Source: a virus
Virus record (IMG/VR): IMGVR_UViG_3300041964_000029
Span: 1-64,000 of that record
Length of the DNA: 64,000 bases
Reading direction: 5' to 3' (one strand)
Shown: positions 1 through 11,638 of the stretch, in pieces
How the letters are laid out: each line of letters begins with the position of its first letter
Position numbering within the stretch: the stretch's first letter is position 1
The notes under the pieces: generated by a model
What the model was told of the DNA's origin: nothing
Databases searched by the model: none
What the model saw: the letters and a program-made list of their open reading frames with translations, nothing else
Program-made: the position numbers and the translations under genes

Positions 1-160
1 TCTTAGTGGCTAGAAAAATTGGTAGAGAGGAACACAAAGAAGCAAAAGAAACTTTAAGGAGTTTGATCCGGTTACTGGGCAACCTGTTAAGAATGGTGCA
101 ATATTACGAGCTATTACACGTATTGAAAAGAGAATTGATGGTATTAAAATTATAGGATAG
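1..160 (+). CDS. Partial hypothetical protein, C-terminal end, apparent 1-base frameshift
   Basis: The gene enters from outside the window and ends at the TAG at 158-160. From about position 57 the open frame ends in IEKRIDGIKIIG. Upstream of that the plausible protein (VARKIGREEHKEAKETL) lies in another frame. Adding one A to the short A run near 55-58 joins them. It lies 3 bases before the next start, so it is probably a head-tail connector gene, but I do not recognise the family. Confidence 0.5.
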
Positions 161-163
161 TTT

Positions 164-657
164 ATGAGTGCAATTGAATCTTACAATTCGTTGATTAATC
201 TGATTAAAGAGTCTTTACAAGTTTACTAAAAACTTTAACTGGTATTGATTGGGATTCATCAAAAAATGATGATGCTACACTTTTCGGATACGTTAATATC
301 TATCAGTTTGAACCGATAAATAAAAGAGGTACAAAAGTACATCAACCTTTTGCAGCATCAAAAGGTTTTAATCTTCAGATTGAGTTGAAAATAACTGCAC
401 ATGGTAACAGTTTAGAGGATATAGATTCTAAGCTGTTAAACGCTGGTGAATATGTTTCAAATTTAATTGAGAACAATTTAGCAGTTACAGGAATCATTCT
501 GAATCATCCAAATTGGAAATCACCAACAGCCTTAAAAGGTACTAGGGTACAAAGCATCAAAAAAGATATTAGACAGCTATCTACAGGTAATCAGGAAGTA
601 GACAGTGATTTATTATACGAAGGTAATGTATCTGTATATGTTGACTATAAAGTGTAG
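164..657 (+). CDS. Putative tail terminator/neck protein, frameshifted
   Basis: The ATG at 164 opens a frame that stops at 227 just after a copy of the 15-bp palindrome (read LIKESL). The downstream frame is open from 208 to the TAG at 655-657. Restoring one T in the run near 221-224 fuses them into about 164 residues. Position directly before the tail tube, chaperone and tape measure suggests a tail-terminator or tail-completion role, by synteny only. A downstream TTG at 385 could start a shorter 90-aa product, but it has no convincing ribosome site. The break could be a sequencing error or a real lesion. Confidence 0.5.
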
Positions 658-784
658 CGTTAAAGAGTCTTTAACACATATTTATTGGCAACAATTGAAC
701 ATATAATCAATACTTATAGATGATAAAATGGAATAAATGATCGATATTGCAGCCTCAAATTAACTCACTAAATAGGTAAGAAAA

Positions 785-1564
785 ATGGGTAGTCAGGTAA
801 TTGACGGATACGGCGAAATTCAATTTAGACACCCTACTATGGGGCTTTTTCCAGGTGGATATTCTGACATTGAACTAGTCCCAACCGTAAGTATTGCAGA
901 AGGTAAGCGGTTTAATTTACAAGGTCAGTCTATTGTAAGTGACTCTAGAATTACCCTTTCAAAGTATGAGTTATCAATTAAAACTCAAACTATTGATAAG
1001 CGATCGTTTGAAATGGGATTTGGTGAAAAAGCTGCTACCAGTACATCTGAAATTTATTATGAAATGGTTGAAGCGATGGTTCCGCTAGAAGCACCATTTA
1101 CTGTAGATTTGGGCGATACGATTACAGATCCGGATCAAGTAATGGTAACAATGTTTGAAGGTGGAATCTGGAATATTACCGGAGGTAATCGTACAGGATT
1201 AGCATTGGCTAACGTTGCAGGTGTACCCACAACCGGACAATTTAGTGCTGTTGAAGCTGGTGATCTTACTTTTAATGCAGCCCAAGCAGGTGCGCCAGTT
1301 AACATTAGCTATCCTAAAGAAGCGACCAATAAACAGGGTTTAGGATTTATTAATAATCCTGTTGTGTTTAGCGGTGCGCCAATCTATGCAAGCATGAAAC
1401 TAATTAGTGATGCTTTCCCTGACGGGTTTATTCTGATTTGTCCTTCGTTGAGTAAAATTAGCGGAATGGGCTTAAAATCTGCTGATGTTGCAGAAATTGA
1501 ACACCGTTTTACTGTTGGTATTGCACCAGGGAAACGGACACCTTTTCAGATGTTAGAACTGTAA
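785..1564 (+). CDS. Putative major tail tube protein
   Basis: A 259-residue protein immediately upstream of the chaperone-position gene and the tape measure, which is where siphophages keep the tail tube gene. The segment around residues 160-180 (LTFNAAQAGAPVNISY) resembles the beta-strand NAADAG-type stretch seen in many tail tube proteins. There are no membrane segments or cysteine clusters apart from one C near the end. The start ATG at 785 follows a purine-rich AGGTAAG. It would polymerise into the tail tube around the tape measure. The role rests on synteny and general fold feel, not on a diagnostic motif. Confidence 0.55.
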   Translation: MGSQVIDGYGEIQFRHPTMGLFPGGYSDIELVPTVSIAEGKRFNLQGQSIVSDSRITLSKYELSIKTQTIDKRSFEMGFGEKAATSTSEIYYEMVEAMVPLEAPFTVDLGDTITDPDQVMVTMFEGGIWNITGGNRTGLALANVAGVPTTGQFSAVEAGDLTFNAAQAGAPVNISYPKEATNKQGLGFINNPVVFSGAPIYASMKLISDAFPDGFILICPSLSKISGMGLKSADVAEIEHRFTVGIAPGKRTPFQMLEL

Positions 1565-1577
1565 TAAAGGCTCTTTA

Positions 1578-2237
1578 ATGACTTCTCAAAAGCATCATTT
1601 AGAAATTCGTAGATCTACGTTTTTTGATATTAATAACAAACCTGTAATTATTAAAGGTTGCTCTATTAATGCAATAACAGATCTACGGATTTTATTTGAT
1701 CTTTTTTGGTCTGAAATCTCTAGAGTAGATCCTACTCTAGAGATTTCATTTATAGAAGCAATAGAAGCGAATGAAAGAGTCTTTAACGTTGCTGATAGTA
1801 TTATTAAACTTGTAAAACTTGATCCTAATGTTTTAGATATTCAGTTATTAGAAGCATTGGTTCACTCTTATGTAGATGGTGAAGGTATCACCCATAAGGG
1901 TTTTATATCTGAAATGCATTTTAAGGAAGTTCAGAGAAATGATATAAAACCAGAGGAATTACAATCAACTTGGGAGGATTATTATTACCAAACTTTAACA
2001 AATCTTGCTGAAAAAGAAGGCAGTTTGGAAAAAGCAGAAAAACTCTTTCAGGAATCATCACAGGAATTAATAGAGGGATATTTAGCAACACATTATCAAC
2101 GTTTAAGAGATATGGCTGCTAAAGATCCTGAAAATAAACCCGCTAAAAAAGAACGTTATAGAGATATGTTTGAAAAGCGGTTTGGTAAAAAGAAACATAT
2201 TGATAATGTTTCAGATACAGATAAAAATCAACCGTAA
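1578..2237 (+). CDS. Putative tail assembly chaperone
   Basis: A 219-residue charged helical protein between tail tube and tape measure, the usual chaperone slot. No second overlapping ORF or slippery site is obvious, so the classical frameshifted G/GT arrangement is not seen. The C-terminus is strongly basic and acidic (KPAKKERYRDMFEKRFGKKK). A variant palindrome, TAAAGGCTCTTTAA at 1565-1578, overlaps the ATG. Its altered arm gives AAAGG, a better ribosome-binding sequence than the consensus. Another copy lies inside the gene at 1772, read in a different phase (ERVFN). Confidence 0.45.
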   Translation: MTSQKHHLEIRRSTFFDINNKPVIIKGCSINAITDLRILFDLFWSEISRVDPTLEISFIEAIEANERVFNVADSIIKLVKLDPNVLDIQLLEALVHSYVDGEGITHKGFISEMHFKEVQRNDIKPEELQSTWEDYYYQTLTNLAEKEGSLEKAEKLFQESSQELIEGYLATHYQRLRDMAAKDPENKPAKKERYRDMFEKRFGKKKHIDNVSDTDKNQP

Positions 2238-2257
2238 TTGTTAAAGAGTCTTTAATT

Positions 2258-5200
2258 ATGTCTGATACAGTCTTAAAGTTTAGTACATCTGGTTTAAGAG
2301 AAACTATAGCAGATGTTAACAAATTAGCAGACTCACAAAAGCAACTTGAAAAATTTCTCAAAGATGCTGCAAAAGCTTATCAGGCACAGGGTTTAAGTGT
2401 AGAAGAGGCTACGAGAAAAGCCAAAGATTATGCTGATAGTAATGGTATAACAGCAAAATCTTTTCAGCAATTAACAGCCGAACAAAAAAAGGCTGTAGAA
2501 GCTGCAAAACAACAGACACAAGCACAAAAAGAATTAGAAGCAGCTAAAAAAGCAACACAGATACAATCTGAAAAAGAATTTGCAACAAATTCTAAGTTAA
2601 GCCAGCAAAAAGTTAAAGAGTCTTTAATTGCTCAAAGTCAAGCACAAAAGGAGTTAACAGCATCTCAGAAGGCTCAACAGGTAGAAGCTGAGAAGATTTT
2701 TCAGACTAACGCCAAGCTGTCTGCTCAGAAGCTAAAGGAAGAGATAGCAGCACAGGCACAGGCAGAGAAAGATCTAGCTGCTGCTCAGAAGGTTCAACAG
2801 GTAGAAGCTGAGAAGATTTTTCAGACTAACGCCAAGCTGTCTGCTCAGAAGCTAAAGGAAGAGATAGCAGCACAGGCACAGGCAGAGAAAGATCTAGCTG
2901 CTGCTCAGAAGGTTCAACAGGTAGAAGCTGAGAAGATTTTTCAGACTAACGCCAAGCTGTCTGCTCAGAAGCTAAAGGAAGAGATAGCAGCACAGGCACA
3001 GGCAGAGAAAGATCTAGCTGCTGCTCAGAAGGTTCAACAGGTAGAAGCTGAGAAGATTTTTCAGACTAACGCCAAGCTGTCTGCTCAGAAGCTAAAGGAA
3101 GAGATAGCAGCACAGGCACAGGCAGAGAAAGATCTAGCTGCTGCTCAGAAGGTTCAACAGGTAGAAGCTGAGAAAATTTTTCAGACTAACGCCAAGCTGT
3201 CTGCTCAGAAGCTAAAGGAAGAGATAGCAGCACAGGCACAGGCAGAGAAAGATCTAGCTGCTGCTCAGAAGGCTCAACAGGTAGAAGCTGAGAAGATTTT
3301 TCAGACTAACGCCAAGCTGTCTGCTCAGAAGCTAAAGGAAGAGATAGCAGCACAGGCACAGGCAGAGAAAGATCTAGCTGCTGCTCAGAAGGCTCAACAG
3401 GTAGAAGCTGAGAAGATTTTTCAGACTAACGCCAAGCTGTCTGCTCAGAAGCTAAAGGAAGAGATAGCAGCACAGGCACAGGCAGAGAAAGATCTAGCTG
3501 CTGCTCAGAAGGCTCAACAGGTAGAAGCTGAGAAGATTTTTCAGACTAACGCCAAGCTGTCTGCTCAGAAGCTAAAGGAAGAGATAGCAGCACAGGCACA
3601 GGCAGAGAAAGATCTAGCTGCTGCTCAGAAGGCTCAACAGGTAGAAGCTGAGAAGATTTTTCAGACTAACGCCAAGCTGTCTGCTCAGAAGCTAAAGGAA
3701 GAGATAGCAGCACAGGCACAGGCAGAGAAAGATCTAGCTGCTGCTCAGAAGGCTCAACAGGTAGAAGCTGAGAAGATTTTTCAGACTAACGCAAGCTGTC
3801 TGCTCAGAAGCTAAAGGAAGAGATAGCAGCACAGGCACAGGCAGAGAAAGATCTAGCTGCTGCTCAGAAGGCTCAACAGGTAGAAGCTGAGAAGATTTTT
3901 CAGACTAACGCCAAGCTGTCTGCTCAGAAGCTAAAGGAAGAGATAGCAGCACAGGCACAGGCAGAGAAAGATCTAGCTGCTGCTCAGAAGGCTCAACAGG
4001 TAGAAGCTGAGAAGATTTTTCAGACTAACGCCAAGCTGTCTGCTCAGAAGCTAAAGGAAGAGATAGCAGCACAGGCACAGGCAGAGAAAGATCTAGCTGC
4101 TGCTCAGAAGGCTCAACAGGTAGAAGCTGAGAAGATTTTCAGACTAACGCCAAGCTGTCTGCTCAGAAGCTAAAGGAAGAGATAGCAGCACAGGCACAGG
4201 CAGAGAAAGATCTAGCTGCTGCTCAGAAGGCTCAACAGGTAGAAGCTGAGAAGATTTTTCAGACTAACGCCAAGCTGTCTGCTCAGAAGCTAAAGGAAGA
4301 GATAGCAGCACAGGCACAGGCAGAGAAAGATCTAGCTGCTGCTCAGAAGGCTCAACAGGTAGAAGCTGAGAAGATTTTTCAGACTAACGCCAAGCTGTCT
4401 GCTCAGAAGCTAAAGGAAGAGATAGCAGCACAGGCACAGGCAGAGAAAGATCTAGCTGCTGCTCAGAAGGCTCAACAGGTAGAAGCTGAGAAGATTTTTC
4501 AGACTAACGCCAAGCTGTCTGCTCAGAAGCTAAAGGAAGAGATAGCAGCACAGGCACAGGCAGAGAAAGATCTAGCTGCTGCTCAGAAGGCTCAACAGGT
4601 AGAAGCTGAGAAGATTTTTCAGACTAACGCCAAGCTGTCTGCTCAGAAGCTAAAGGAAGAGATAGCAGCACAGGCACAGGCAGAGAAAGATCTAGCTGCT
4701 GCTCAGAAGGCTCAACAGGTAGAAGCTGAGAAGATTTTTCAGACTAACGCCAAGCTGTCTGCTCAGAAGCTAAAGGAAGAGATAGCAGCACAGGCACAGG
4801 CAGAGAAAGATCTAGCTGCTGCTCAGAAGGCTCAACAGGTAGAAGCTGAGAAGATTTTTCAGACTAACGCCAAGCTGTCTGCTCAGAAGCTAAAGGAAGA
4901 GATAGCAGCACAGGCACAGGCAGAGAAAGATCTAGCTGCTGCTCAGAAGGCTCAACAGGTAGAAGCTGAGAAGATTTTTCAGACTAACGCCAAGCTGTCT
5001 GCTCAGAAGCTAAAGGAAGAGATAGCAGCACAGGCACAGGCAGAGAAAGATCTAGCTGCTGCTCAGAAGGCTCAACAGGTAGAAGCTGAGAAGATTTTTC
5101 AGACTAACGCCAAGCTGTCTGCTCAGAAGCTAAAGGAAGAGATAGCAGCACAGGCACAGGCAGAGAAAGATCTAGCTGCTGCTCAGAAGGCTCAACAGGT

Positions 5201-8200
5201 AGAAGCTGAGAAGATTTTTCAGACTAACGCCAAGCTGTCTGCTCAGAAGCTAAAGGAAGAGATAGCAGCACAGGCACAGGCAGAGAAAGATCTAGCTGCT
5301 GCTCAGAAGGCTCAACAGGTAGAAGCTGAGAAGATTTTTCAGACTAACGCCAAGCTGTCTGCTCAGAAGCTAAAGGAAGAGATAGCAGCACAGGCACAGG
5401 CAGAGAAAGATCTAGCTGCTGCTCAGAAGGCTCAACAGGTAGAAGCTGAGAAGATTTTTCAGACTAACGCCAAGCTGTCTGCTCAGAAGCTAAAGGAAGA
5501 GATAGCAGCACAGGCACAGGCAGAGAAAGATCTAGCTGCTGCTCAGAAGGCTCAACAGGTAGAAGCTGAGAAGATTTTTCAGACTAACGCCAAGCTGTCT
5601 GCTCAGAAGCTAAAGGAAGAGATAGCAGCACAGGCACAGGCAGAGAAAGATCTAGCTGCTGCTCAGAAGGCTCAACAGGTAGAAGCTGAGAAGATTTTTC
5701 AGACTAACGCCAAGCTGTCTGCTCAGAAGCTAAAGGAAGAGATAGCAGCACAGGCACAGGCAGAGAAAGATCTAGCTGCTGCTCAGAAGGCTCAACAGGT
5801 AGAAGCTGAGAAGATTTTTCAGACTAACGCCAAGCTGTCTGCTCAGAAGCTAAAGGAAGAGATAGCAGCACAGGCACAGGCAGAGAAAGATCTAGCTGCT
5901 GCTCAGAAGGCTCAACAGGTAGAAGCTGAGAAGATTTTTCAGACTAACGCCAAGCTGTCTGCTCAGAAGCTAAAGGAAGAGATAGCAGCACAGGCACAGG
6001 CAGAGAAAGATCTAGCTGCTGCTCAGAAGGCTCAACAGGTAGAAGCTGAGAAGATTTTTCAGACTAACGCCAAGCTGTCTGCTCAGAAGCTAAAGGAAGA
6101 GATAGCAGCACAGGCACAGGCAGAGAAAGATCTAGCTGCTGCTCAGAAGGCTCAACAGGTAGAAGCTGAGAAGATTTTTCAGACTAACGCCAAGCTGTCT
6201 GCTCAGAAGCTAAAGGAAGAGATAGCAGCACAGGCACAGGCAGAGAAAGATCTAGCTGCTGCTCAGAAGGCTCAACAGGTAGAAGCTGAGAAGATTTTTC
6301 AGACTAACGCCAAGCTGTCTGCTCAGAAGCTAAAGGAAGAGATAGCAGCACAGGCACAGGCAGAGAAAGATCTAGCTGCTGCTCAGAAGGCTCAACAGGT
6401 AGAAGCTGAGAAGATTTTTCAGACTAACGCCAAGCTGTCTGCTCAGAAGCTAAAGGAAGAGATAGCAGCACAGGCACAGGCAGAGAAAGATCTAGCTGCT
6501 GCTCAGAAGGCTCAACAGGTAGAAGCTGAGAAGATTTTTCAGACTAACGCCAAGCTGTCTGCTCAGAAGCTAAAGGAAGAGATAGCAGCACAGGCACAGG
6601 CAGAGAAAGATCTAGCTGCTGCTCAGAAGGCTCGAACAATTGAGGCACAAAAACAGTTTGAATTGAATGCTAGATTAACGGCTCAAAAGGTTAAAGAGTC
6701 TTTAACAGCAGAAGCGCAAGCGCAAAGGGAATCAGCAAAAGCTGCGAAAGAAGCAGCCGATCAAAAACAAAAAGCTGTTAAAGCCACTAACGATTTAGCT
6801 GTAAGTTTGAAGGGTAATCAAACAGCGATAACAGCAGTTACACAAGCTTTTAAAGGTGATTCCTTAGCGGCAAATGAAGCTGTTAATACTTATAAAAAGC
6901 TTCAGAGCGCTGGTGTAGAATTAACAAACATTCAGAAACAATTATCTACACAGTTAAAAATTACATCCGATCAATTTGATACAATTAACAATACACCTGT
7001 TAATAAGAATTTTGTTAAAAGCGAATCTGAAAAACAGGAAGCTTTGCAGAACACAGCTATAGTTGGTACTGCTGTAGCTGGTACTATAGGAGTAGGTTTA
7101 TTAAAGGGAACTAAAGATTTTATTGCTTATGAAGACGCAATAAAAAAGGTTGGTATAACGGCTGAAATATTTGGCACAGAAAAGTTAGCTAATTTTGAAA
7201 AAACTGTAACAAAATTGGGGCAAGCAACAGCTAAAACACCCCAAGAAATTGCTAATGTTTCTATCGAATTAGTTAGAGCAGGTTTTAGTATAGAAGAAAC
7301 TGCAAAAGCGCTACCATCATTAATTGATGGTTCTCTTGCGTCTGGTGCAAGTTTGAGTAGTATAGGCGATATTGCAGCAAAAGCAGTAAGGCAATTTGGC
7401 TTAACAGCTAATGATATTCCAAGAGTTATTGATGCTTTAGTTGGTGCTGCTAACGCTGGTAATGTATCTGTAGAATCATTAGGAGAATCATTAAAGTATG
7501 TAGGTGTATCTGGTAGAGAAGCTAATCAGCCTGTAGAAGATGTTATTGGTCTATTAACGCTATTAGGTGATGCTGCTTTACAAGGTGGACAAGGTGGCAG
7601 AAACTTAGACACAGCATTGACAAGGCTTAAAATCGCGTCAGCAGAAGCGAATCCGGAGGTTATGAGCCTTGTTAGAGGTAGCGCTAGAATGCGTGAAGCA
7701 TTCGATTTATTAGGTGTAAGTATTAGAGATGCTGACACTAAACAATTAAAGCCACTATTGCAAACTTTACCAGTTATCAAAGCACAGCTTTCAAAGTTTG
7801 ATAAAGGTGAAAGGGATATAATTCTAAAAGCTTTATTCGATACTGAAGGTGGAAGGGCTGTTGGTGCATTATTAACACGAACACAAGCTGATATTGATAA
7901 AGTAGAAAAAGCATCTAGAAATTTAGGTGTAGCTGCAAAAGCTGGTAAAGACTCTTTAAGCGGTTTAAGCGGTGCTACTGTTCAACTTGATTCCAGTTTA
8001 TCAACATTATCGATCGCTACAGGTAAATTGCAATCGAGTGCATTAGAGCCTTTAGCGTTAACGGCTAAAGACTTAATTAATACTTTTTTAGCTTCACCTC
8101 CGATAGTTCAACAATTAGTATTTGGTGTCACTGTTTTAACAGGTGCTATAGCAGCCGCGATCGCTGTTACTGCAACTTACCAGTTACTAAAAATTAGTGA

Positions 8201-10730
8201 AGCTGCTGCAACTGTCGCAGAAACAGCAGCAACGATTTTAAGTACAGGTGCTACAAAAGCAGCAACAGCAGCTAAATTCTTATTTAACACACAAATTACT
8301 TTAGCTGGTGCTAATCAATTAAAATTATCGGCTCAAACGGCTATTAGCTCAATTGCTACGCAAGTATTCACAGGTAATACTATTACGGCTACAGGTGCGC
8401 TAGGTGGGTTAAAGTTTGCTCTGTTGTCTGTTTTAGCACCTCTAGCGGTATTAGGTGCTGGTGCTGCTGTAGTTGGCATTGTGAAGACTACAGAGGCATT
8501 ACAAGAGCAAAACGATATATTAGAAGTGTTAAACGCTAGGACGGCAATAGTAAGCGATGTTGGCTTAAACGCTCAACAAAAACTAAAAGCTGCGATTGAT
8601 TCGGTTAATGCATCAAGACAAAAGGGTTTAGCAATAACTGAACAGGAAAAACAAAATGCTAAAGAGTCTTTAGCAAATGCTGAAAAGGCTTTAACACTAC
8701 TTAAACAACAATTAGATGATGCTCAGAAAACACCGGAAGTTAAAAATACAGGTTTTAGAAAAGCACTTGATTTTGTAACAACAGGTGAGATAGATTCGAA
8801 AGGTAATGTAAGCGTAACCAGTTCAGCAGATGCCCAAAATAAAAATCGTGAAACAAACATCAATCTAATTAAAAGACAGATTGAAGCAATTGAAGCACAA
8901 AAAGCAACTTTAGCAAGTGCTATTGATCCAATTATTAAAGAAGGTGATGCAACCAAGAAAAATACAGAATCTAAAAAAGAATCGAAAGAGAGAATACAAG
9001 ATGAAACCCAAGAAATTAAACGGAATGCTGATGCAATAAAAGCAAGTGAAACGATAAAAGAAAGAGCAAGTGAACGAGATAGATCAAGACAATTAGAAAA
9101 AGAAAAACGTGTTAGAGCTAAAACAGAAGATAAGGCGATCGATACAATTAAGGATCAGGAATCAAAAGAAACTGATGCACTAAAAGCAATACAAGAAAAA
9201 GAAATAAATGAACTAAGAAAAAGAAACGAAATAGAAATAGAAACGGCTAAAAAAGCATTTGAAAATGATGTTCTAAATCCACTTAGGAAAAATAATGATG
9301 CAGAAATTAGAGAATTAAATAAAGATTTTAATACTCAAGAAAACACGATTAAACGATCAAATGAAGCTGTTATTCGTAATGAACAAAAATCATTTAATGA
9401 TCGTGAAAGATCTGTTGCAAGAGCCTTTCAAAATGATCTAAATAATGATCGTAAATCATTAGAACGTACACTTAACGCTGAAAAATCAGCATTAGAAAAA
9501 ACATTAAATAGTGAAAAGAAAGCGTTTGATTCTACCTTAAATGGTGCTAGTAAAGCGTTTGAATCTGGTATTACTAAAGATCAAAGTAAAGTTGATCGAA
9601 CACTTAAACTCGAAGATCCTGAATTAGATGCAAAAGCAAAAGCAAAATTAAAAGAAGATTTTGCAAAAGAAGATACTTTAGCACTACGACGCGAACAATT
9701 ACAAGCGCCAATAGAAGCTAAAAAGATAGCTTTTGAAGAGGCTCAAAACAAGAAAAAAGAAGAGTTTGAAGAGGCACAGAATAAGAAAAAAGAATTATTA
9801 GAAGAGGCTCAAAACAAGAAAAAAGAAGAGTTTGAAGAGGCTCAAAACAAGAAAAAAGAAGAGTTTGAAGAGGCACAGAATAAGAAAAAAGAAGAGTTTG
9901 AAGTTAATGTTATTACACCGCTTAAATTACAACAGGATGAAGCATTAGCAAATGCACGATTAAGCTTTGAAGATAAGGTTATTACACCACTTAAACTTAA
10001 GCAGCAAGAGCAAATAAATAATACTAGTTTAGCTTTTGAGGAAAAAACACTCAACCCAATAAGGCTAAAACTTGCTGATGCAATCGCAGTTAAAAATGCA
10101 AAAAATGAGGAAGCAATTCAAAAAATCAAAGATAGATATGAGAAAACTTTAGAAGCTAGAAAAGAAAAATTTGACGATAAAGAACGCAAGTTAGATGATA
10201 TTGCCCAAGATGCAGCAGAAAAAAGAAAAGAGGCATTTAACAATAAACAGCGTAACGCTGATATTGCAACGGCTGAAAGAATTGAAGCGATTAGAAATAA
10301 AACTAAAGTTGATGGAGATAAAACGCCAACTACTACACCAACACAAACCAATCGGCAAACTATACAAGGCAGAAGGTATGGAGGTAATGTTAAAGCTAAT
10401 ACACCTTATCAAATTTTTGATGATGGTAAATCTACACCGGAAATTTTTATACCGGATGCCAATGGTAGTGTTTTAACACAACAGCAAGTTAGGCAGAATT
10501 TAGCAGCCTTACAACGTGTAGGACAGGCAAAATTCAATACACCTCAACAGGTACAATCAATCAATCAAAACGGTCAATTATTAGCAGAAATTCAAATGCT
10601 AAGGAATACGATTGAATCTAGATCGCCAAATATGACTGTACCTGTAACATTCAAATCAGATGATAATGGATACAGAAGTTATGATCGAATGATTAAATTG
10701 CAGATGGCGCATCTACGATCAACTATTTAA
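2258..10730 (+). CDS. Tail tape measure protein with about 33 40-residue repeats (two apparent 1-base deletions)
   Basis: The ATG at 2258 sits 2 bases after a palindrome copy. The first frame breaks at 3814 because the repeat unit near 3791 has one C where every other copy has two. A unit near 4136 has four T instead of five. Together these shift the frame by exactly two, so the frame after 4140 is the one that continues through 6663 to the stop at 10730. Corrected length is about 2,824 aa. Residues of about 145-1460 are the 40-aa coiled-coil repeat. The middle has a hydrophobic, TMP-like region with Ala/Gly-rich membrane-like segments (about 8.1-8.5 kb), then long charged coiled coil with a KKKEEFEEAQN micro-repeat (9.73-9.9 kb). 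It sets tail length. At about 0.15 nm per residue, a tail of roughly 420 nm is expected. Confidence 0.88.
2689..6632 (+). repeat. Tandem array of about 33 near-identical 120-bp units inside the tape measure gene
   Basis: The period is exactly 120 bp (40 codons). Units differ by almost nothing: the first ones encode KVQQVEAEK and later ones KAQQVEAEK, plus one G/A change and the two 1-base losses. Degenerate copies flank the array on both sides (about 2569-2688 and 6633-6750). The near-identity implies recent expansion or homogenisation. Confidence 0.97.
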
Positions 10731-10748
10731 TTAAAGAGTCTTTAACAA

Positions 10749-11252
10749 ATGATTGTAACTTATGGTGCTGGCATTGTTGAAAATGATCCGTATCTCTTCA
10801 CTAAGAAGATCAAACTCTCTCACCCATCTACAAACGTTCAATTATTAATAACAGAAATTGAGAGTTATAACGGAAATCCAAATGAGTTTCTGTCAGCAGA
10901 GGGACGGACAATTGGTGGAGGATTGCAAATTGTTGGAGGTACATATCCACCACCTAAACAGATTGTCATTAGTTGCACATTAACACTATTACAAAAAAAT
11001 GCTTTTGACATATTGAAAAGATTTCAAGATTATTCAAAAATACCAATAACAATCGCTGATGAGTTTGAACCGATTCAATATATACCAACGTTGATGATTC
11101 CTCCTAATTGGCTAGCAGGACACCCTACAACGAACGCGCTAGGCTTTCATGAAGGTTATGCCGCTTTTCTAGTTTGGGTTGATATAGACGGCAATTATGC
11201 AACCATAGACGGTGATGCTTATAAAGTTCAATTCAGTGCAAAACAAACATAA
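10749..11252 (+). CDS. Putative distal tail / minor tail protein
   Basis: A 167-residue protein directly after the tape measure, with the palindrome at 10731-10745 occupying the ribosome-site position before its ATG. In siphophages this slot usually holds the distal tail protein. The sequence is beta-rich (TYGAGIVENDPYLFTKKIKL, GGGLQIVGGTY) with no diagnostic motif I can name. Last gene of this rightward unit, followed by a hairpin. Confidence 0.4.
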   Translation: MIVTYGAGIVENDPYLFTKKIKLSHPSTNVQLLITEIESYNGNPNEFLSAEGRTIGGGLQIVGGTYPPPKQIVISCTLTLLQKNAFDILKRFQDYSKIPITIADEFEPIQYIPTLMIPPNWLAGHPTTNALGFHEGYAAFLVWVDIDGNYATIDGDAYKVQFSAKQT

Positions 11253-11255
11253 AAA

Positions 11256-11282
11256 AGTTCATAGGGTTAAACCCTATGAACT
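11256..11282. terminator. Hairpin between convergent genes
   Basis: Perfect 11-bp stem AGTTCATAGGG / CCCTATGAACT with a 5-base loop. An A run lies on its left side, so leftward RNA would have a U run: a good intrinsic terminator for the minus-strand unit. Rightward RNA gets the hairpin without a U run. Confidence 0.8.
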
Positions 11283-11321
11283 ATAACATTCTTCAGAATA
11301 GATGTAGATGCACCTGAAGTC

Positions 11322-11627
11322 TTAAGTGTAATTCTCTCCGTTTCTATCAGGAATCATATCCGATAGATTAGAACTAGCAGCCGTATTTACCACATTACTT
11401 ATAGCTGCTGCTGATTGAATCTTTTCATAGATGTTTCTAGCAACTGGTGATGTTAGCTGTGGTGTAACATTTACACCATATAACTGTAAGATTGGTAAAA
11501 GTCCTAACACCAATTGGCTGATTTCTTCATTTGATAGTTTCCTATCTTTCATTATTTCTTCAAGCGTACCTAACCACGTAACAAATAGCATAACCGCTTG
11601 TGATTGTCTGAAAAAATTCTTTACCAT
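11322..11627 (-). CDS. Hypothetical protein in head module
   Basis: 101 residues, mainly helical, with a hydrophobic stretch at the N-terminus (AVMLFVTWLGTLEEIM) and a Ser/Ala-rich C-terminus. The start is preceded by CAGGAATCACA, the second iterated motif, which supplies AGGA. Last gene of the leftward portal unit, 11 bases after the head morphogenesis gene. No family recognised. Confidence 0.6.
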   Translation of the reverse strand: MVKNFFRQSQAVMLFVTWLGTLEEIMKDRKLSNEEISQLVLGLLPILQLYGVNVTPQLTSPVARNIYEKIQSAAAISNVVNTAASSNLSDMIPDRNGENYT

Positions 11628-11638
11628 TGTGATTCCTG

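Noticed and set aside
2241-2361. The palindromes as miniature transposons or CRISPR-like repeats
   Set aside because: No target-site duplications, no spacers of regular size, and several copies arise by substitution without length change.
2689-6632. CRISPR array or satellite for the 120-bp repeats
   Set aside because: The units are in frame as coiled coil within the tape measure gene, with no spacers.
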